DNA of 64,000 nucleotides from Desulfosporosinus acidiphilus SJ4 (GTDB lineage: Bacteria > Bacillota > Desulfitobacteriia > Desulfitobacteriales > Desulfitobacteriaceae): NCBI RefSeq assembly GCF_000255115.2, contig NC_018068.1:1583977-1647976 (forward strand). Direction: 5' to 3'. Each line of letters opens with the position of its first letter. The first letter of the stretch is position 1. Made by a program: the position numbers and the translations under genes. The notes beneath the pieces are model-generated. The model worked only from the letters and a program-made list of their open reading frames with translations. It was not told where the DNA came from and made no database searches. This document shows positions 18,812 to 27,309 of this stretch, in pieces.

Positions 18812-19237
18812 TTGCTAACACCCAGCTTAGAAGATTATTTAGAGGAGATATATCGGTTTTCATTAACTCTCGATATTGTCAGGGTGACAGACATCAGTAA
18901 AAGGCTTGATGTTGCTTTGCCATCCGTTACGAAAGCCCTCTATAAATTAAGAGAAGAGCGTTATATAGATTACGAACGATATGGAGAGATCAGACTCACC
19001 GATAAAGGAAAAGAGTTTGGATCCTACTTAGTGGCTAGAAACCAATTGCTACAAGAGTTTCTTGGGTTAATATGTAGCAAATGTGACTTCGCTGCGGAGG
19101 CGGAAGCAATGGAACACTACCTCTCAACGGCAACGATCGAAGCCATCAAGACTCTCGTGGAGTTTATAAAAAGCAATTCAACTTGGCAATTAGCATTTAT
19201 CAATTTCATGGAGGGAAAAATTAAGCAGAATTCGTAG
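18812..19237 (+). CDS. mntR: DtxR/MntR-family metal-responsive regulator
   Basis: A 141-residue DtxR-type repressor starting at TTG, with AGAAGGGG eight bases upstream. Residues 1-65 are the winged helix; 70-140 the dimer domain. Compared with B. subtilis MntR ligands (D8, E11, H77, E99, E102, H103, from memory), D8 and E11 are present, and E98, E101 and H102 match with one-residue offset, but position 77 is Asn, and an added CSKC lies at 88-91. The site may therefore prefer another metal or have altered affinity. It is divergent from mntH, the likely target. Confidence 0.88.
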   Translation: MLTPSLEDYLEEIYRFSLTLDIVRVTDISKRLDVALPSVTKALYKLREERYIDYERYGEIRLTDKGKEFGSYLVARNQLLQEFLGLICSKCDFAAEAEAMEHYLSTATIEAIKTLVEFIKSNSTWQLAFINFMEGKIKQNS

Positions 19238-19298
19238 TGAAGTAGGGCAAGTTGACAATGTAATCCATCTATGTAACCTCCTTTAACTATTTCAACGG

Positions 19299-19314
19299 GT
19301 TAGCCTTAGCTAAC
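19299..19314. promoter_or_regulatory. Palindrome resembling a DtxR-type metal operator
   Basis: GTTAGC-CTTA-GCTAAC is a perfect 6-base inverted repeat within GGGTTAGCCTTAGCTAACTAA, similar in composition to DtxR/IdeR boxes (TTAGGTTAG-type), though the half-site spacing is not canonical. It lies before the Nramp remnant at 19.4 kb, where a metal operator would be expected. Confidence 0.4.
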
Positions 19315-19424
19315 TAAAGGGATGTTTTAAAAATAGAATACGTAAGATATTATAAAGTGCTACAAATCATGACTGACAATATAAGCCAAATAGCGTTTGT
19401 AAATAAAAATGATCCGGTGGTTTT

Positions 19425-19695
19425 ATGATATGCCCCAATTCTACACACTTTTTACCGCAATCCTGATATTTGCTGCGTGTATTATTCTTATACCTAATGC
19501 TCCGCTAATCTTGATAAGCCTTATGGTCACAGGTTCTAAACCGTGTATTGCTGCTAGTCGTTCTGATTTTCATGATGCTTTTAATAAATAACACGCATAA
19601 TGGGCGAGCATACGAACAAGTTATTTCATAATATAGTCGGATGGACTACTACGATAATTTTAATCGGTTTGACGATTGCTCTTTTAGTTCCTTTA
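19425..19695 (+). pseudogene. 3' fragment of an Nramp-related gene, copy 2
   Basis: Encodes PQFYTLFTAILIF, PNAPLILISL and, after a frameshift, MGEHTNKLFHNIVGWTTTII: the same C-terminal segment as the fragment at 14.8-15.2 kb, with at least two frame changes (near 19530 and 19595). It follows the mntR gene and a palindromic operator candidate, suggesting that a metal-regulated transporter gene once stood here. Confidence 0.8.
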
Positions 19696-19905
19696 TGTAA
19701 GAATTGGAATCATACGACTAGGGATCTTTCTTGTACTTCTCTTTCTCATGCAGGTGTAGATTGCACTTTCCGTGAGGCTCCACAATCATATAGCATGGAG
19801 CACTATGGCGATTATTGTGCCCCTGACACTCTTGTTAGTCGTAACCTCACTTTGCTCAAAGGTTTTTATTCAAACGATGGGGAAAATTGTTATATCTGAT
19901 CAGCA

Positions 19906-19961
19906 CTTAAGATGGAAAGAGTGATTGAGAATTAATATTCAATCACTCTTTCCATCTTAAG
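19906..19961. repeat. Perfect 23-base inverted repeat
   Basis: Left arm 19906-19928 and right arm 19939-19961 are exactly complementary, with a 10-base AT-rich loop. There is no T tract on either side, so it is not a standard intrinsic terminator, though it lies between converging units (Nramp remnant and LCP gene). Confidence 0.85.
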
Positions 19962-20037
19962 CATTGTCGTTTAGAAGGTTTAATAATTGTAAATCTCACT
20001 ATAAAAAACTGTTTCCTTGATTATCATCTAAGTTGTT

Positions 20038-21204
20038 CTAAAGGTTGCTACACTGTTCATTTTGACTAAATTGAATATCATAGGTTTTAAAGTTCTGTTC
20101 AGATTGGTTATTATTGGTTATTGGATTGATCTCTGGCAAACTATGAGGATTGCATAATAATGAATTGGATTTATTTTTGCGATTCGAGACATTAGTCTTA
20201 GGTGGTGTTTTGATGCATATATTTGCCGGACGCTTTGCAAAGACTTCGCTTGTTTTACCTTGTTCAAAAAGTCCAGAGGCTACCTTCTTAATATCATTGG
20301 GGTAAACATCCCAATAACTAATCTTATTTTCAGTCGAAAAATAGCCTGGCAACGTCTGAGAAACTACTTGTACACTATCCCAATGTAATATCATGCCTGA
20401 AAACGAAAGGAGCTTGGCCATACTGAGGTTAGTGTATATTGACTTATATGCCTGTGGTATCAACCAAGGTGATTTAAGAAGAGCCTTTGGTTGTTTCAGT
20501 TCTTGAACAATAGCTTTTAAAACTGCTTGTTGACGAGCACTTCTAGAGATGTCTGCTAATTGATCATGTCGAAACCGAACATATTGTAAAACCTGTGAGC
20601 CATTCAAAAGTTGACGCCCTTTTCTCAGATTTATAATGCCATCTTCTTTGTCACCTGTCTCAAAATACATGTTTTTTTCCACATTAACAGTTATCCCGCC
20701 TAAAATGTCTATGATTTTTTTGAATCCTGTAAAATCAACCAGGATAAATCCGTCGATTTTTTGGCCCAATAGTTGTTCAACCGTTCTTACAGTTGACTCT
20801 GGTCCGCTTTCAAGACGGGCTACGGCATTGATCTTTTGCTTATTATACTTAGGCAAAATTATCTGAGTGTCACGTGGAACTGAAAGAAATTCTACTCGAT
20901 TATGAGAAGGATCAATATGAGCAGCGATAATTGTATCGCTGTTACCCCAAGAATTATCATCTGGACGTTTATCTACTCCTAATAAGAGTATAGTTAATGA
21001 ACCTTTAGGGTTAGTTAAATTAATCGGAAATGATGAACTGCTACCCTTAGCTGTAGATGCAACAGATGTTGCCGAAGGATTATTTGTAACCTGCCTAGTA
21101 TTCTTCGGGTGGTGGGCAACTCTAGAAAGCAAAATACCGTAACTTGTTATTACGGTCAATAAAATTAGAATTACAATAGCTAATCTGTTTTTATGTAAAT
21201 TCAT
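20038..21204 (-). CDS. LytR-CpsA-Psr (LCP) family wall-polymer ligase
   Basis: A 388-residue membrane-anchored protein: one N-terminal helix (residues about 8-26), a Ser-rich spacer, and the LCP domain from about residue 65. Typical motifs are ILLLGVDKRPDD, FLSVPRDTQI (the conserved Arg), KINAVARLESG, DGFILVDFTGFKKIIDILGG and YVRFRHD..ADISRSARQQ. LCP enzymes transfer teichoic acids or capsular polymers from undecaprenyl carriers to peptidoglycan. The last 70 residues are a Lys/Asn-rich tail with Cys pairs, unlike most family members. The upstream GGGGTAAG is a weak RBS. Monocistronic. Confidence 0.88.
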   Translation of the reverse strand: MNLHKNRLAIVILILLTVITSYGILLSRVAHHPKNTRQVTNNPSATSVASTAKGSSSSFPINLTNPKGSLTILLLGVDKRPDDNSWGNSDTIIAAHIDPSHNRVEFLSVPRDTQIILPKYNKQKINAVARLESGPESTVRTVEQLLGQKIDGFILVDFTGFKKIIDILGGITVNVEKNMYFETGDKEDGIINLRKGRQLLNGSQVLQYVRFRHDQLADISRSARQQAVLKAIVQELKQPKALLKSPWLIPQAYKSIYTNLSMAKLLSFSGMILHWDSVQVVSQTLPGYFSTENKISYWDVYPNDIKKVASGLFEQGKTSEVFAKRPANICIKTPPKTNVSNRKNKSNSLLCNPHSLPEINPITNNNQSEQNFKTYDIQFSQNEQCSNL

Positions 21205-21322
21205 TATCTTACCCCATTAATCGCTTATCCATTTTATAGGATTGGTTTTGAGGTAGGATATTATACTTTGGATTTCTAAAAATACCTGTATTTCTAATAC
21301 TATAAGAAATATAACTTTTGAA

Positions 21323-21451
21323 TCAATGTTTTAATAAAACATATAATCCCACTCCGATAAGGATTAACCCTTCTAGTCTAGGGAGTAAAGAATTTACTCG
21401 GCTGATAAATTGAGTACTCTCTACAGTTGAGTCTTCAACCCTCTTATACAT
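21323..21451 (-). CDS. 42-residue single-pass membrane protein
   Basis: A short frame with AAAGGAG seven bases before its ATG. The product begins MYKRVEDSTVES with a charged amphipathic half and ends in one hydrophobic helix, EGLILIGVGLYVLLKH. It lies between the LCP gene and the MntP/YtaF gene, all on the minus strand. No family is recognised. Strong RBS and sensible topology support it despite its size. Confidence 0.5.
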   Translation of the reverse strand: MYKRVEDSTVESTQFISRVNSLLPRLEGLILIGVGLYVLLKH

Positions 21452-21558
21452 AAGTAATCGCTCCTTTTACTAAATAAAAGGATTTTGAAGAATATTTAAT
21501 GTCAAGCAGAAGGGATAGTTCCACTCCTGCTTTCTTCCGGAATAAAACAGAATAATCG

Positions 21559-22224
21559 TCAGTTCATTATTTGATGGATGCCTACCAATATAAGTAGAAT
21601 TGCTGAAATTGTAGTCGCTCTTTCGCCAAATCTTTCAGAAGCAAATTTAAGTCCAAGTATTGCACAGAGACCAGTGCATAAAAAGGAGAACAATCCGGAA
21701 ACCGTTGCCATCGTCAAAATGTTAAGTTTTGTTATACCAGCGCTAAACCCACCTGCCAAATTATTAAGGGATAAAGCTATCCCCAGAATTATTGATTCTG
21801 AAAGACTTATAGACTTTGAATTATCCAGATCGGCTTCCTCAGGGTTGCGTAACACACGAAGCAAATGATTATCTGTAAGTTGCTCGAACGTTTGATCAGT
21901 TTGGTGTTGCTGACTGAATACATAAACGGCTTCGGGAGCTTTTGTAAAAAACTGTTGAATTAAAACATAAATCCCAAGACTAATAAGAACTAGCATACTA
22001 ATTAATTGACATGTAAACGGGGTAAGCCAGTGTGAAATCAAATGTCCAAAGAGGCCCCCTGCGAGAGCCAATGCGAAGCCCATAAACGCAATAATGGTAT
22101 TAGCAATCAATGAAATTCTGACTTTCCTTACACCATATGCAATGCCTACTCCGGCGTTATCAATATTAGATGCGATTCCGATTGCAAAGATAAGTAACAG
22201 ATTATTTAATGCCACTTGAACCAC
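21559..22224 (-). CDS. ytaF: MntP/YtaF-family membrane protein
   Basis: A 221-residue protein with two three-helix halves: IASNIDNAGVGIAYGVRKVR near the start and ALSLNNLAGGFSAGITKLN near residue 155, the pseudo-repeat of the MntP (manganese exporter)/YtaF (sporulation membrane protein) superfamily. A hydrophilic loop (residues about 95-140) separates them and holds an NPEEADLDNSK stretch as in YtaF. Role in this organism is either cation export or sporulation; YtaF is preferred by the loop. GAGGAGTGG lies before the ATG. Confidence 0.8.
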   Translation of the reverse strand: MVQVALNNLLLIFAIGIASNIDNAGVGIAYGVRKVRISLIANTIIAFMGFALALAGGLFGHLISHWLTPFTCQLISMLVLISLGIYVLIQQFFTKAPEAVYVFSQQHQTDQTFEQLTDNHLLRVLRNPEEADLDNSKSISLSESIILGIALSLNNLAGGFSAGITKLNILTMATVSGLFSFLCTGLCAILGLKFASERFGERATTISAILLILVGIHQIMN

Positions 22225-22441
22225 TCCTCAATTTAATATGCTTCATCTTATTAATGTCTTTGAGGAGTTGCGCAAGTACCATGACCTTAGGGTAATCATG
22301 GTAAATAATTCTAGTTTCGTAATCTGTAAAAGTAATAGTATTTCCGAATAGGGGAGAATTTCTGTATGTTTTTGGCATCAATCATATAATTTAACCTTCA
22401 TGAATATTTCATAGATTGTTCGAGATTTACACAATTAGCAG

Positions 22442-22450
22442 TGCTATAAT
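22442..22450 (+). promoter_or_regulatory. Extended -10 promoter before pspA
   Basis: TGcTATAAT is a perfect extended -10 about 85 bases before the pspA ATG, in an otherwise gene-free 300-base stretch (22225-22533). No sigma-54 GG-GC pair, the usual enterobacterial psp signal, is seen. Confidence 0.5.
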
Positions 22451-22533
22451 GCTTACGATGAAATTAGAATTGAATTGAGAGTTTGAACGAGAAATTTTTC
22501 GGTTTTTAATGATTGAAAGGAGATTGGAAGCTA

Positions 22534-23220
22534 ATGGGGTTGTTTAGTAAGGTAAAGGATCTATTCCAAGCAAATACTATAGATCTTATATCTAAGGCCG
22601 AAGATCCAGAAAAAATGTTAAATCTTTATGTTGAACGTGCGACAGAGGAAGTTCACAATTTTCAAATTCAAGTTAACCGTGCTCTAGCGGATAAGATTCA
22701 ACTTGAGGAGCGTATTCAAGTCTTGAATAAGGAAATTAAAGTGAGGAGCGAACAAGCTGCACTTGCTGTCCAGCAGGGTAAGGATGACCTGGCGAGAACT
22801 GCTCTAACGTATAAAAACCAAGCTGTGTCCAGCAAGAGAGAGTATGAGTCTCAACTTGCCGAACAGGAAAAATCAGTTAAAGATCTTCAGGATAATCTCC
22901 ATGTACTTTCGGAGAAACTGGAAAAGGCAAAGATGGAGCGTAATAACCTGGTTATACGTCAACGGCGGGCAGAAACCATGAAAAAGGCAAATGAAACTGT
23001 ATCTGGCCTTTCTACCCACGACACCTTGGAAGATTTTGACCGGATGAAAGATCGTGTTGAACGTATGGAGGCGGAGGCCAAAGCTTCCGGTACAATGGTT
23101 CACACAAGTACAGTTGAAGACCAATTTGCTGAACTAGAAGCAAGCAAAGTTAATTCTGAGATTGAGGATGAGTTAGCTCGACTTAAAGCAGGAAATAAAA
23201 TTGAGTTAAATAAGAATTAG
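22534..23220 (+). CDS. pspA: PspA/IM30-family membrane-stress protein
   Basis: The start MGLFSKVKDLFQANTIDLIS is the amphipathic membrane-binding helix of PspA/Vipp1 proteins; AAAGGAG lies 11 bases upstream. The rest of the 228 residues is continuous heptad-rich helix (coiled coil), including EDPEKMLNLYVERATEEV. The family forms ESCRT-III-like rods that stabilise the cytoplasmic membrane. It is followed 65 bases later by a Tim44-like membrane protein, probably co-transcribed, as no terminator lies between them. Confidence 0.93.
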   Translation: MGLFSKVKDLFQANTIDLISKAEDPEKMLNLYVERATEEVHNFQIQVNRALADKIQLEERIQVLNKEIKVRSEQAALAVQQGKDDLARTALTYKNQAVSSKREYESQLAEQEKSVKDLQDNLHVLSEKLEKAKMERNNLVIRQRRAETMKKANETVSGLSTHDTLEDFDRMKDRVERMEAEAKASGTMVHTSTVEDQFAELEASKVNSEIEDELARLKAGNKIELNKN

Positions 23221-23285
23221 GTCTATTAAAATAATAGATAGTCATTACAAGTTTTCTAAAGAGACGCTTAGGATTGGTGATTGGC

Positions 23286-24218
23286 ATGAATTCTTGGATA
23301 AAACGCATAGCGATCATTCTAACGACTCTCGTTCTCTTGGGAAGTCAAGTTTCAATGGTCTTAGCCCGTGGCGGCGGAGGTCTGGGCGGAAGCTTGGGTG
23401 ATAGCTTGGGAGGAAGTTTTAGCGGGGGGTCTTTTTCTGGAGGCGGCTATTTGGGAGGTGGAGGACTCGGCGGGTTCTTTCCGATTCCTTTCTTCTTCGG
23501 GGGGTATGGGGGATCGGGGGGAGTATTTTTCCTCGTTATTCTGTATATTGCGTGGCGATTCTACAATGCAAGCCAAAATAGTGGAAGGTGGGGCCGTAAT
23601 GATCGTTTCCCTTCGATGACGAGTTCCAGATCTGTAAATAATGATGGCTATACAAGGGAGACACCGGTAGATTTAAATGGCCGGTCGTTTTCAAATTCGG
23701 AAAATCTTCAACGCTTTGGTAAAGCGATAAACTATACACGCGAGAACATGCGTTATTTGGCAGAAACCTTCCCTCGTTGGGATCGGGATTTTCTTATCGG
23801 AAGGGTTCGCCAGGTTTTCTTTTGGCTGCAAGATGGCTGGAGCCGACAGGATCTTTCGCCAGCGGAAGAGTATCTAGTAACTACGTTGAACAATAAATAC
23901 CAAACAGATCTTAAAGCCATGAAAGCTCGTGGAGAGCGGAATATAAACAAGGAACCTATTTTGAACACCTGGGATATTGAGTTTATCTATAGTCATCTAG
24001 ATGAGGAATCACAATATTTTATTGCCATGGTTTCCGCGAGTTTAATCGATTATACAGTAGATAACTCAGGAAAACTGATATCCGGAAACGATAATCATAG
24101 ACTTTATTTTACGGAATTCTGGAAGTTTGTATGGCAGGATGAGAAGTGGTTATTGGCAAGTATTTATCAGGAAGACGCATTGGAAATAGTTAAAATTGCT
24201 CGCGGAATAGAAGATTAG
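23286..24218 (+). CDS. Tim44-like domain membrane protein with Gly-rich linker
   Basis: The ATG at 23286 gives a signal-like helix (residues about 7-25), then a Gly/Ser-rich low-complexity segment (about 28-75), a second hydrophobic segment (about 80-95), and a C-terminal domain of about 150 residues (from RYLAETFPRWDRDFLIGRV to IVKIARG) with the Tim44/MRPL45-like fold pattern. Proteins of this layout are common in bacteria beside PspA-type or envelope genes; function is not established. A strong terminator follows. Confidence 0.8.
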   Translation: MNSWIKRIAIILTTLVLLGSQVSMVLARGGGGLGGSLGDSLGGSFSGGSFSGGGYLGGGGLGGFFPIPFFFGGYGGSGGVFFLVILYIAWRFYNASQNSGRWGRNDRFPSMTSSRSVNNDGYTRETPVDLNGRSFSNSENLQRFGKAINYTRENMRYLAETFPRWDRDFLIGRVRQVFFWLQDGWSRQDLSPAEEYLVTTLNNKYQTDLKAMKARGERNINKEPILNTWDIEFIYSHLDEESQYFIAMVSASLIDYTVDNSGKLISGNDNHRLYFTEFWKFVWQDEKWLLASIYQEDALEIVKIARGIED

Positions 24219-24252
24219 AAATGTTAAAGTTTAGGCAAATCTATAATTATTT

Positions 24253-24292
24253 AAGAGCCTGTTTTCTGATTGTTTAGAAAACAGGCTCTTTA
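24253..24292 (+). terminator. Terminator after the pspA operon
   Basis: AAGAGCCTGTTTTCT (24253-24267) pairs exactly with AGAAAACAGGCTCTT (24276-24290). Confidence 0.85.
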
Positions 24293-24699
24293 GTATTAGC
24301 GATTAATTATTTAGGGATCAGCAAAAAAGACAATCCCCATTGTAAAGATATATATAAAAAGAGAACTTCAAGAGTTACCAAAATTCTTGGGGCATCATTC
24401 ATGGGGGAGAAATCTCCCATGCAGGGCTTAGGAGAGTTGATGTCTCCCTTCCCTTCTTCGATAAATAGTGAACTTATAGGGCGCTGATGGGGCGGATACC
24501 AAATATGTGGAGGGTAACGACCTTTTAAATTATCCTTCTGACCCATAGTATAGACAATGTGACTCGGACATTTTCATCAATGTGTTTTCTATCGAGCCGA
24601 TTTGGCAACTCAAGGCACGTTGGAGTTACTTCATTGCTAATGTCTTAATTGCCTTCTGGCGGAGGAATTACAACGAACTAATACAAATGTGCAAAAAAT

Positions 24700-24760
24700 A
24701 ACCTAGCAGATAAGTTTAAACTGCCCCATGTCAAGGGGAGTATACTTGTTCTGCTAGGTT
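24700..24760 (-). terminator. Long hairpin terminator downstream of sleB
   Basis: AACCTAGCAGA (24700-24710) pairs with TCTGCTAGGTT (24750-24760), with an inner CCCC/GGGG stem. On the minus strand it is followed by TTATTTTTTGC, so it ends the sleB transcript. The rest of the 300 bases between 24547 and 24851 shows no gene. Confidence 0.75.
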
Positions 24761-24851
24761 TATAATTAGTCATTGTGAATTCATAATGCTTAATATTAAT
24801 TCGAATTGAGGCTAAACTCAAAAACTACTTGAGCATCGTACAATCCTTCCA

Positions 24852-25526
24852 TTATTTTGCGAATATTTGATTTCCGATTTGTGTAGTCTCTGGTTGTGAC
24901 CAAAGGAATTTATTGGTCGTTTTGGCTGGATTGAAAAAATATAGTGCTCCTCCAGTAGGGTCCACACCGCTTTCCGCCTCTTTTGCAGCACTTATAGCAG
25001 ATGCTGATGGAGTCAAATTGATTTGTCCGTCACTTACACTTGTAAAGGCTCCAGGTTGATAGATAACACCCGCGATAGTATTAGGAAATACAGGGTCAGC
25101 TACCCGATTGAGGACAACTGCAGCCACCGCAACTTGCCCCGAGTATGACTCTCCGCGTGCTTCCCCATTTACGACACGAGCCAAGAGGTTTGTATCGGTG
25201 TTACTATAACTAACAACCTTTCCTGATGTTTTCTCCAAGGCTGCTTGAGTTAAAGGACCATCAATGCCGTCCACTTGGAGGTGATCGCTTTGCTGAAAAG
25301 CCTCCACTGCTGCCAATGTTTTAGGGCCATATATTCCGTCCAATGTGCCGACAGAATATCCTAAATTGGACAATTCGCCTTGAAGTGTCAGGACGTCAGA
25401 ACCCCTTGAGCCAACTTTCAATATTGTCGCAGCCTGGGCCACCGGAGCAAACGCCATACTGCACATAAGTGCCAATGTTCCGATAACCAATAGTTTTTGC
25501 CATATCAACATTGTGTGTTTTTTCAT
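24852..25526 (-). CDS. sleB: Spore cortex-lytic enzyme SleB-type (PG-binding + Hydrolase_2)
   Basis: A 224-residue secreted protein: signal peptide ending VAQA (residues 1-32), a peptidoglycan-binding repeat (about 35-95, with LKVGSRGSDVLTLQGELSNLG and DGIYGPKTLAAVEAFQ), and a C-terminal cell-wall hydrolase domain starting NLLARVVNGEARGESYSGQVA with the catalytic-type Glu, through VAAVVLNRV. This is the SleB/CwlJ lytic transglycosylase layout that degrades cortex at germination. No ypeB follows, unlike the usual sleB-ypeB pair. AGGAGG precedes the ATG. Supports a spore-former. Confidence 0.9.
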   Translation of the reverse strand: MKKHTMLIWQKLLVIGTLALMCSMAFAPVAQAATILKVGSRGSDVLTLQGELSNLGYSVGTLDGIYGPKTLAAVEAFQQSDHLQVDGIDGPLTQAALEKTSGKVVSYSNTDTNLLARVVNGEARGESYSGQVAVAAVVLNRVADPVFPNTIAGVIYQPGAFTSVSDGQINLTPSASAISAAKEAESGVDPTGGALYFFNPAKTTNKFLWSQPETTQIGNQIFAK

Positions 25527-25922
25527 AATATCCTCCTAAATAAACTAAAAATGGAAGTAGAGCGCGATAAGCACTCTGTGGTTGGTCAAGCAATGCGTTA
25601 ATTCTAACATCTTAAAACCTTTAAGAAAAGTATAGGTTGTTGGTTTTTTAACCAACCATTTACATCTAAGATAAACATAAATAACCTGTAACCCTTGCGG
25701 AATCTTTCGCAACTGAAGATGTGATTGGACTGATTATGATGGTTGGGCACAAAATGGAATACATTAGCTGAGTTGTCGAGAGAATAGACATGCCATAGAA
25801 AGAACATACTGATAGACTTAATCAGCATATTAATAGTAAGAAATAATTTAGTTCTTTATAGCTGCCTAGGAACCTTTTTAAAAATAGGCATTGTAAACCT
25901 AGGATTAAAGGAAGTGCTGTAC

Positions 25923-26340
25923 TTGCTGCCCCCCAGCTTTGAAGATTACTTGGAGGAAATATATCGGTTTTCATTATCTCCCGATGCCGTTAGAGTAACG
26001 GATATTAGTAATAGACTTAACGTTGCACTGCCGTCGGTTACTAAAGCTCTTTATAAATTGAGAAAACGAGAATTATATTGAGTACGAACGTTATGGAGAG
26101 ATTAAGCTGACCGATTCAGGAAGAGAGTTTGGAAACTACTTAGTAGAGAGAAACCAGTTACTACAGGAGTTTCTAGCCCTAATATGTAGTAAATGTGATT
26201 TTGCTGCTGAGGCCGAGGCCATGGAACACTACCTTTCAACGGCAACTATCGATGCAATAAAGACTTTGGTTGGCTTTATGAAAGCTAATTCGTCTTGGCA
26301 TCATGCGTTTATTGATTATGTGGAGTTAAACTTGAAATGA
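25923..26340 (+). pseudogene. Frameshifted second copy of the MntR/DtxR-type regulator
   Basis: Starts at TTG like its paralogue at 18812 (LPPSFEDYLEEIYRFSLSPD) and is closely similar throughout, but one extra base near 26080 shifts the frame, so translation stops after about 52 codons. After correction it continues YIEYERYGEIKLTDSGREF to the end, with the same Asn in place of the His ligand, the CSKC motif and EAMEH. A CCTAGG pair (about 25864 and 25899) lies upstream. Recent decay is suggested by otherwise good conservation. Confidence 0.88.
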
Positions 26341-26422
26341 AACGGTGCATTTAAGAAAGAAAATATGCATAATTTGACCTCCTAATAAGTATCAAAAGAC
26401 AGTGGAAAAACAATGGGCGGAA

Positions 26423-26520
26423 ATAGCCAAAGGCGTTGTCACTTCAACATAGTGAAGGAGCAACGCCTTTGTTAAAAAATAAGGCAAGCAAAAGAGTGAA
26501 TACAATGATGAGGTGGATTG
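26423..26520 (+). repeat. Dispersed hairpin repeat, copy 1
   Basis: Core hairpin AAAGGCGTTG (26429-26438) with CAACGCCTTT (26461-26470), inner TTCA/TGAA stem, followed by a tail containing AAGCAAAAGAGTGA and an ATACAATGATGAGG block. Related copies are at about 41.65-41.77 kb and, inverted, 43.73-43.81 kb. Confidence 0.75.
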
Positions 26521-26604
26521 CAGGAAATAGGGGATAATGGTGGAATTAATACAAGGGAAACTTCTTCCTAGGAAAGTCAAAGAAGATCACAAGGAGGCAA
26601 TATT

Positions 26605-27039
26605 TTGAATAATTTTCAGGCCCCCGAATTGTTTATTGATAAAGAGGGACAATGGTATGCTGATGGTGTCCTGATGATCAGAAAAGAAATTATAGAGTTA
26701 TTTGCTTCCCATCTTAAAAAGGATGGTCATGATAACTATCATATTGATTGGCAAGGTCAATTGTATCCTGTAAAGGTTGAAGACGTCCCCTTTTTTGTTC
26801 AGTCGGTTTCCGAGCAAGTTGGTGTACTTATGATACATCTTTACGACGGGCGTATCTTTGCTCTGCCTCCGGGCAATATCGTCACGAAAAACAATATTCC
26901 TTATATCTCTTTATTTTCTCAGCAGGATACGAAGCTGTCTCGTGCTTCATATTGCGAATTGTGCAAAAACCTGATTGAGTGTGAAGGGCGATATTTGATC
27001 AAAATTGGTGGTAACGAATGGTTAGTTGAAGAAAATTAG
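26605..27039 (+). CDS. DUF1285-like hypothetical protein
   Basis: A 144-residue cytosolic protein starting at TTG with AAGGAGG seven bases upstream. The first half has the pattern of DUF1285-type proteins: DKEGQWYADGVLMIRKEII, LFASHLKKD, YHIDWQGQLYPVKVEDVPFFV. A CELC motif and a second Cys lie near the C-terminus. Function is unknown. It stands alone, ended by a terminator at 27074. Confidence 0.65.
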   Translation: MNNFQAPELFIDKEGQWYADGVLMIRKEIIELFASHLKKDGHDNYHIDWQGQLYPVKVEDVPFFVQSVSEQVGVLMIHLYDGRIFALPPGNIVTKNNIPYISLFSQQDTKLSRASYCELCKNLIECEGRYLIKIGGNEWLVEEN

Positions 27040-27073
27040 ATAATATTGAATCCACGAATTAGGCATGAAATAA

Positions 27074-27117
27074 AAACTCCATCCAATGTTATGACGTTGG
27101 AATGGAGTTTCATTTTT
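27074..27117 (+). terminator. Terminator
   Basis: AAACTCCATCCAA pairs with TTGGAATGGAGTTT (one bulge) and is followed by CATTTTTTAG. Confidence 0.8.
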
Positions 27118-27234
27118 TAGGGGAGTTTATAGGTGATTTAAGCTAAAGGAGAAAATTTTACGTAAAACAAATAATGGAAATATATGTATGTTATAATAAA
27201 GGTAAAATTTGTTAAATGGAAGGAAGGCTTTACA

Positions 27235-27309
27235 ATGAGATTGATTCTAACTATATTATCATGTGGTTTTATTTTTGCATTCTTAAAAAACCCACTAAAA
27301 AATAATTAA
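27235..27309 (+). CDS. 24-residue hydrophobic peptide
   Basis: A tiny frame beginning MRLILTILSCGFIFAFLK, with GGAAGG nine bases before the ATG and a TATAATAAAGG promoter-like box about 45 bases upstream. The product is one membrane-inserting helix with a basic tail. It could be a small membrane protein or type I toxin-like peptide; no antisense RNA is evident. Confidence 0.3.
   Translation: MRLILTILSCGFIFAFLKNPLKNN

Noticed and set aside
19600-19899. 99-codon frame beginning MGEHTNKLFHN
   Set aside because: The first 35 codons are the frameshifted Nramp fragment and the rest is unrelated; not an independent gene.
24307-24546. 79-codon minus-strand frame
   Set aside because: No ribosome binding site before its ATG, low-complexity Pro/Tyr start, and no family resemblance; probably chance.
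25604-25828. 74-codon minus-strand frame upstream of sleB
   Set aside because: No RBS and no domain pattern. The 395 bases between sleB and the mntR copy otherwise show nothing beyond a CCTAGG pair.
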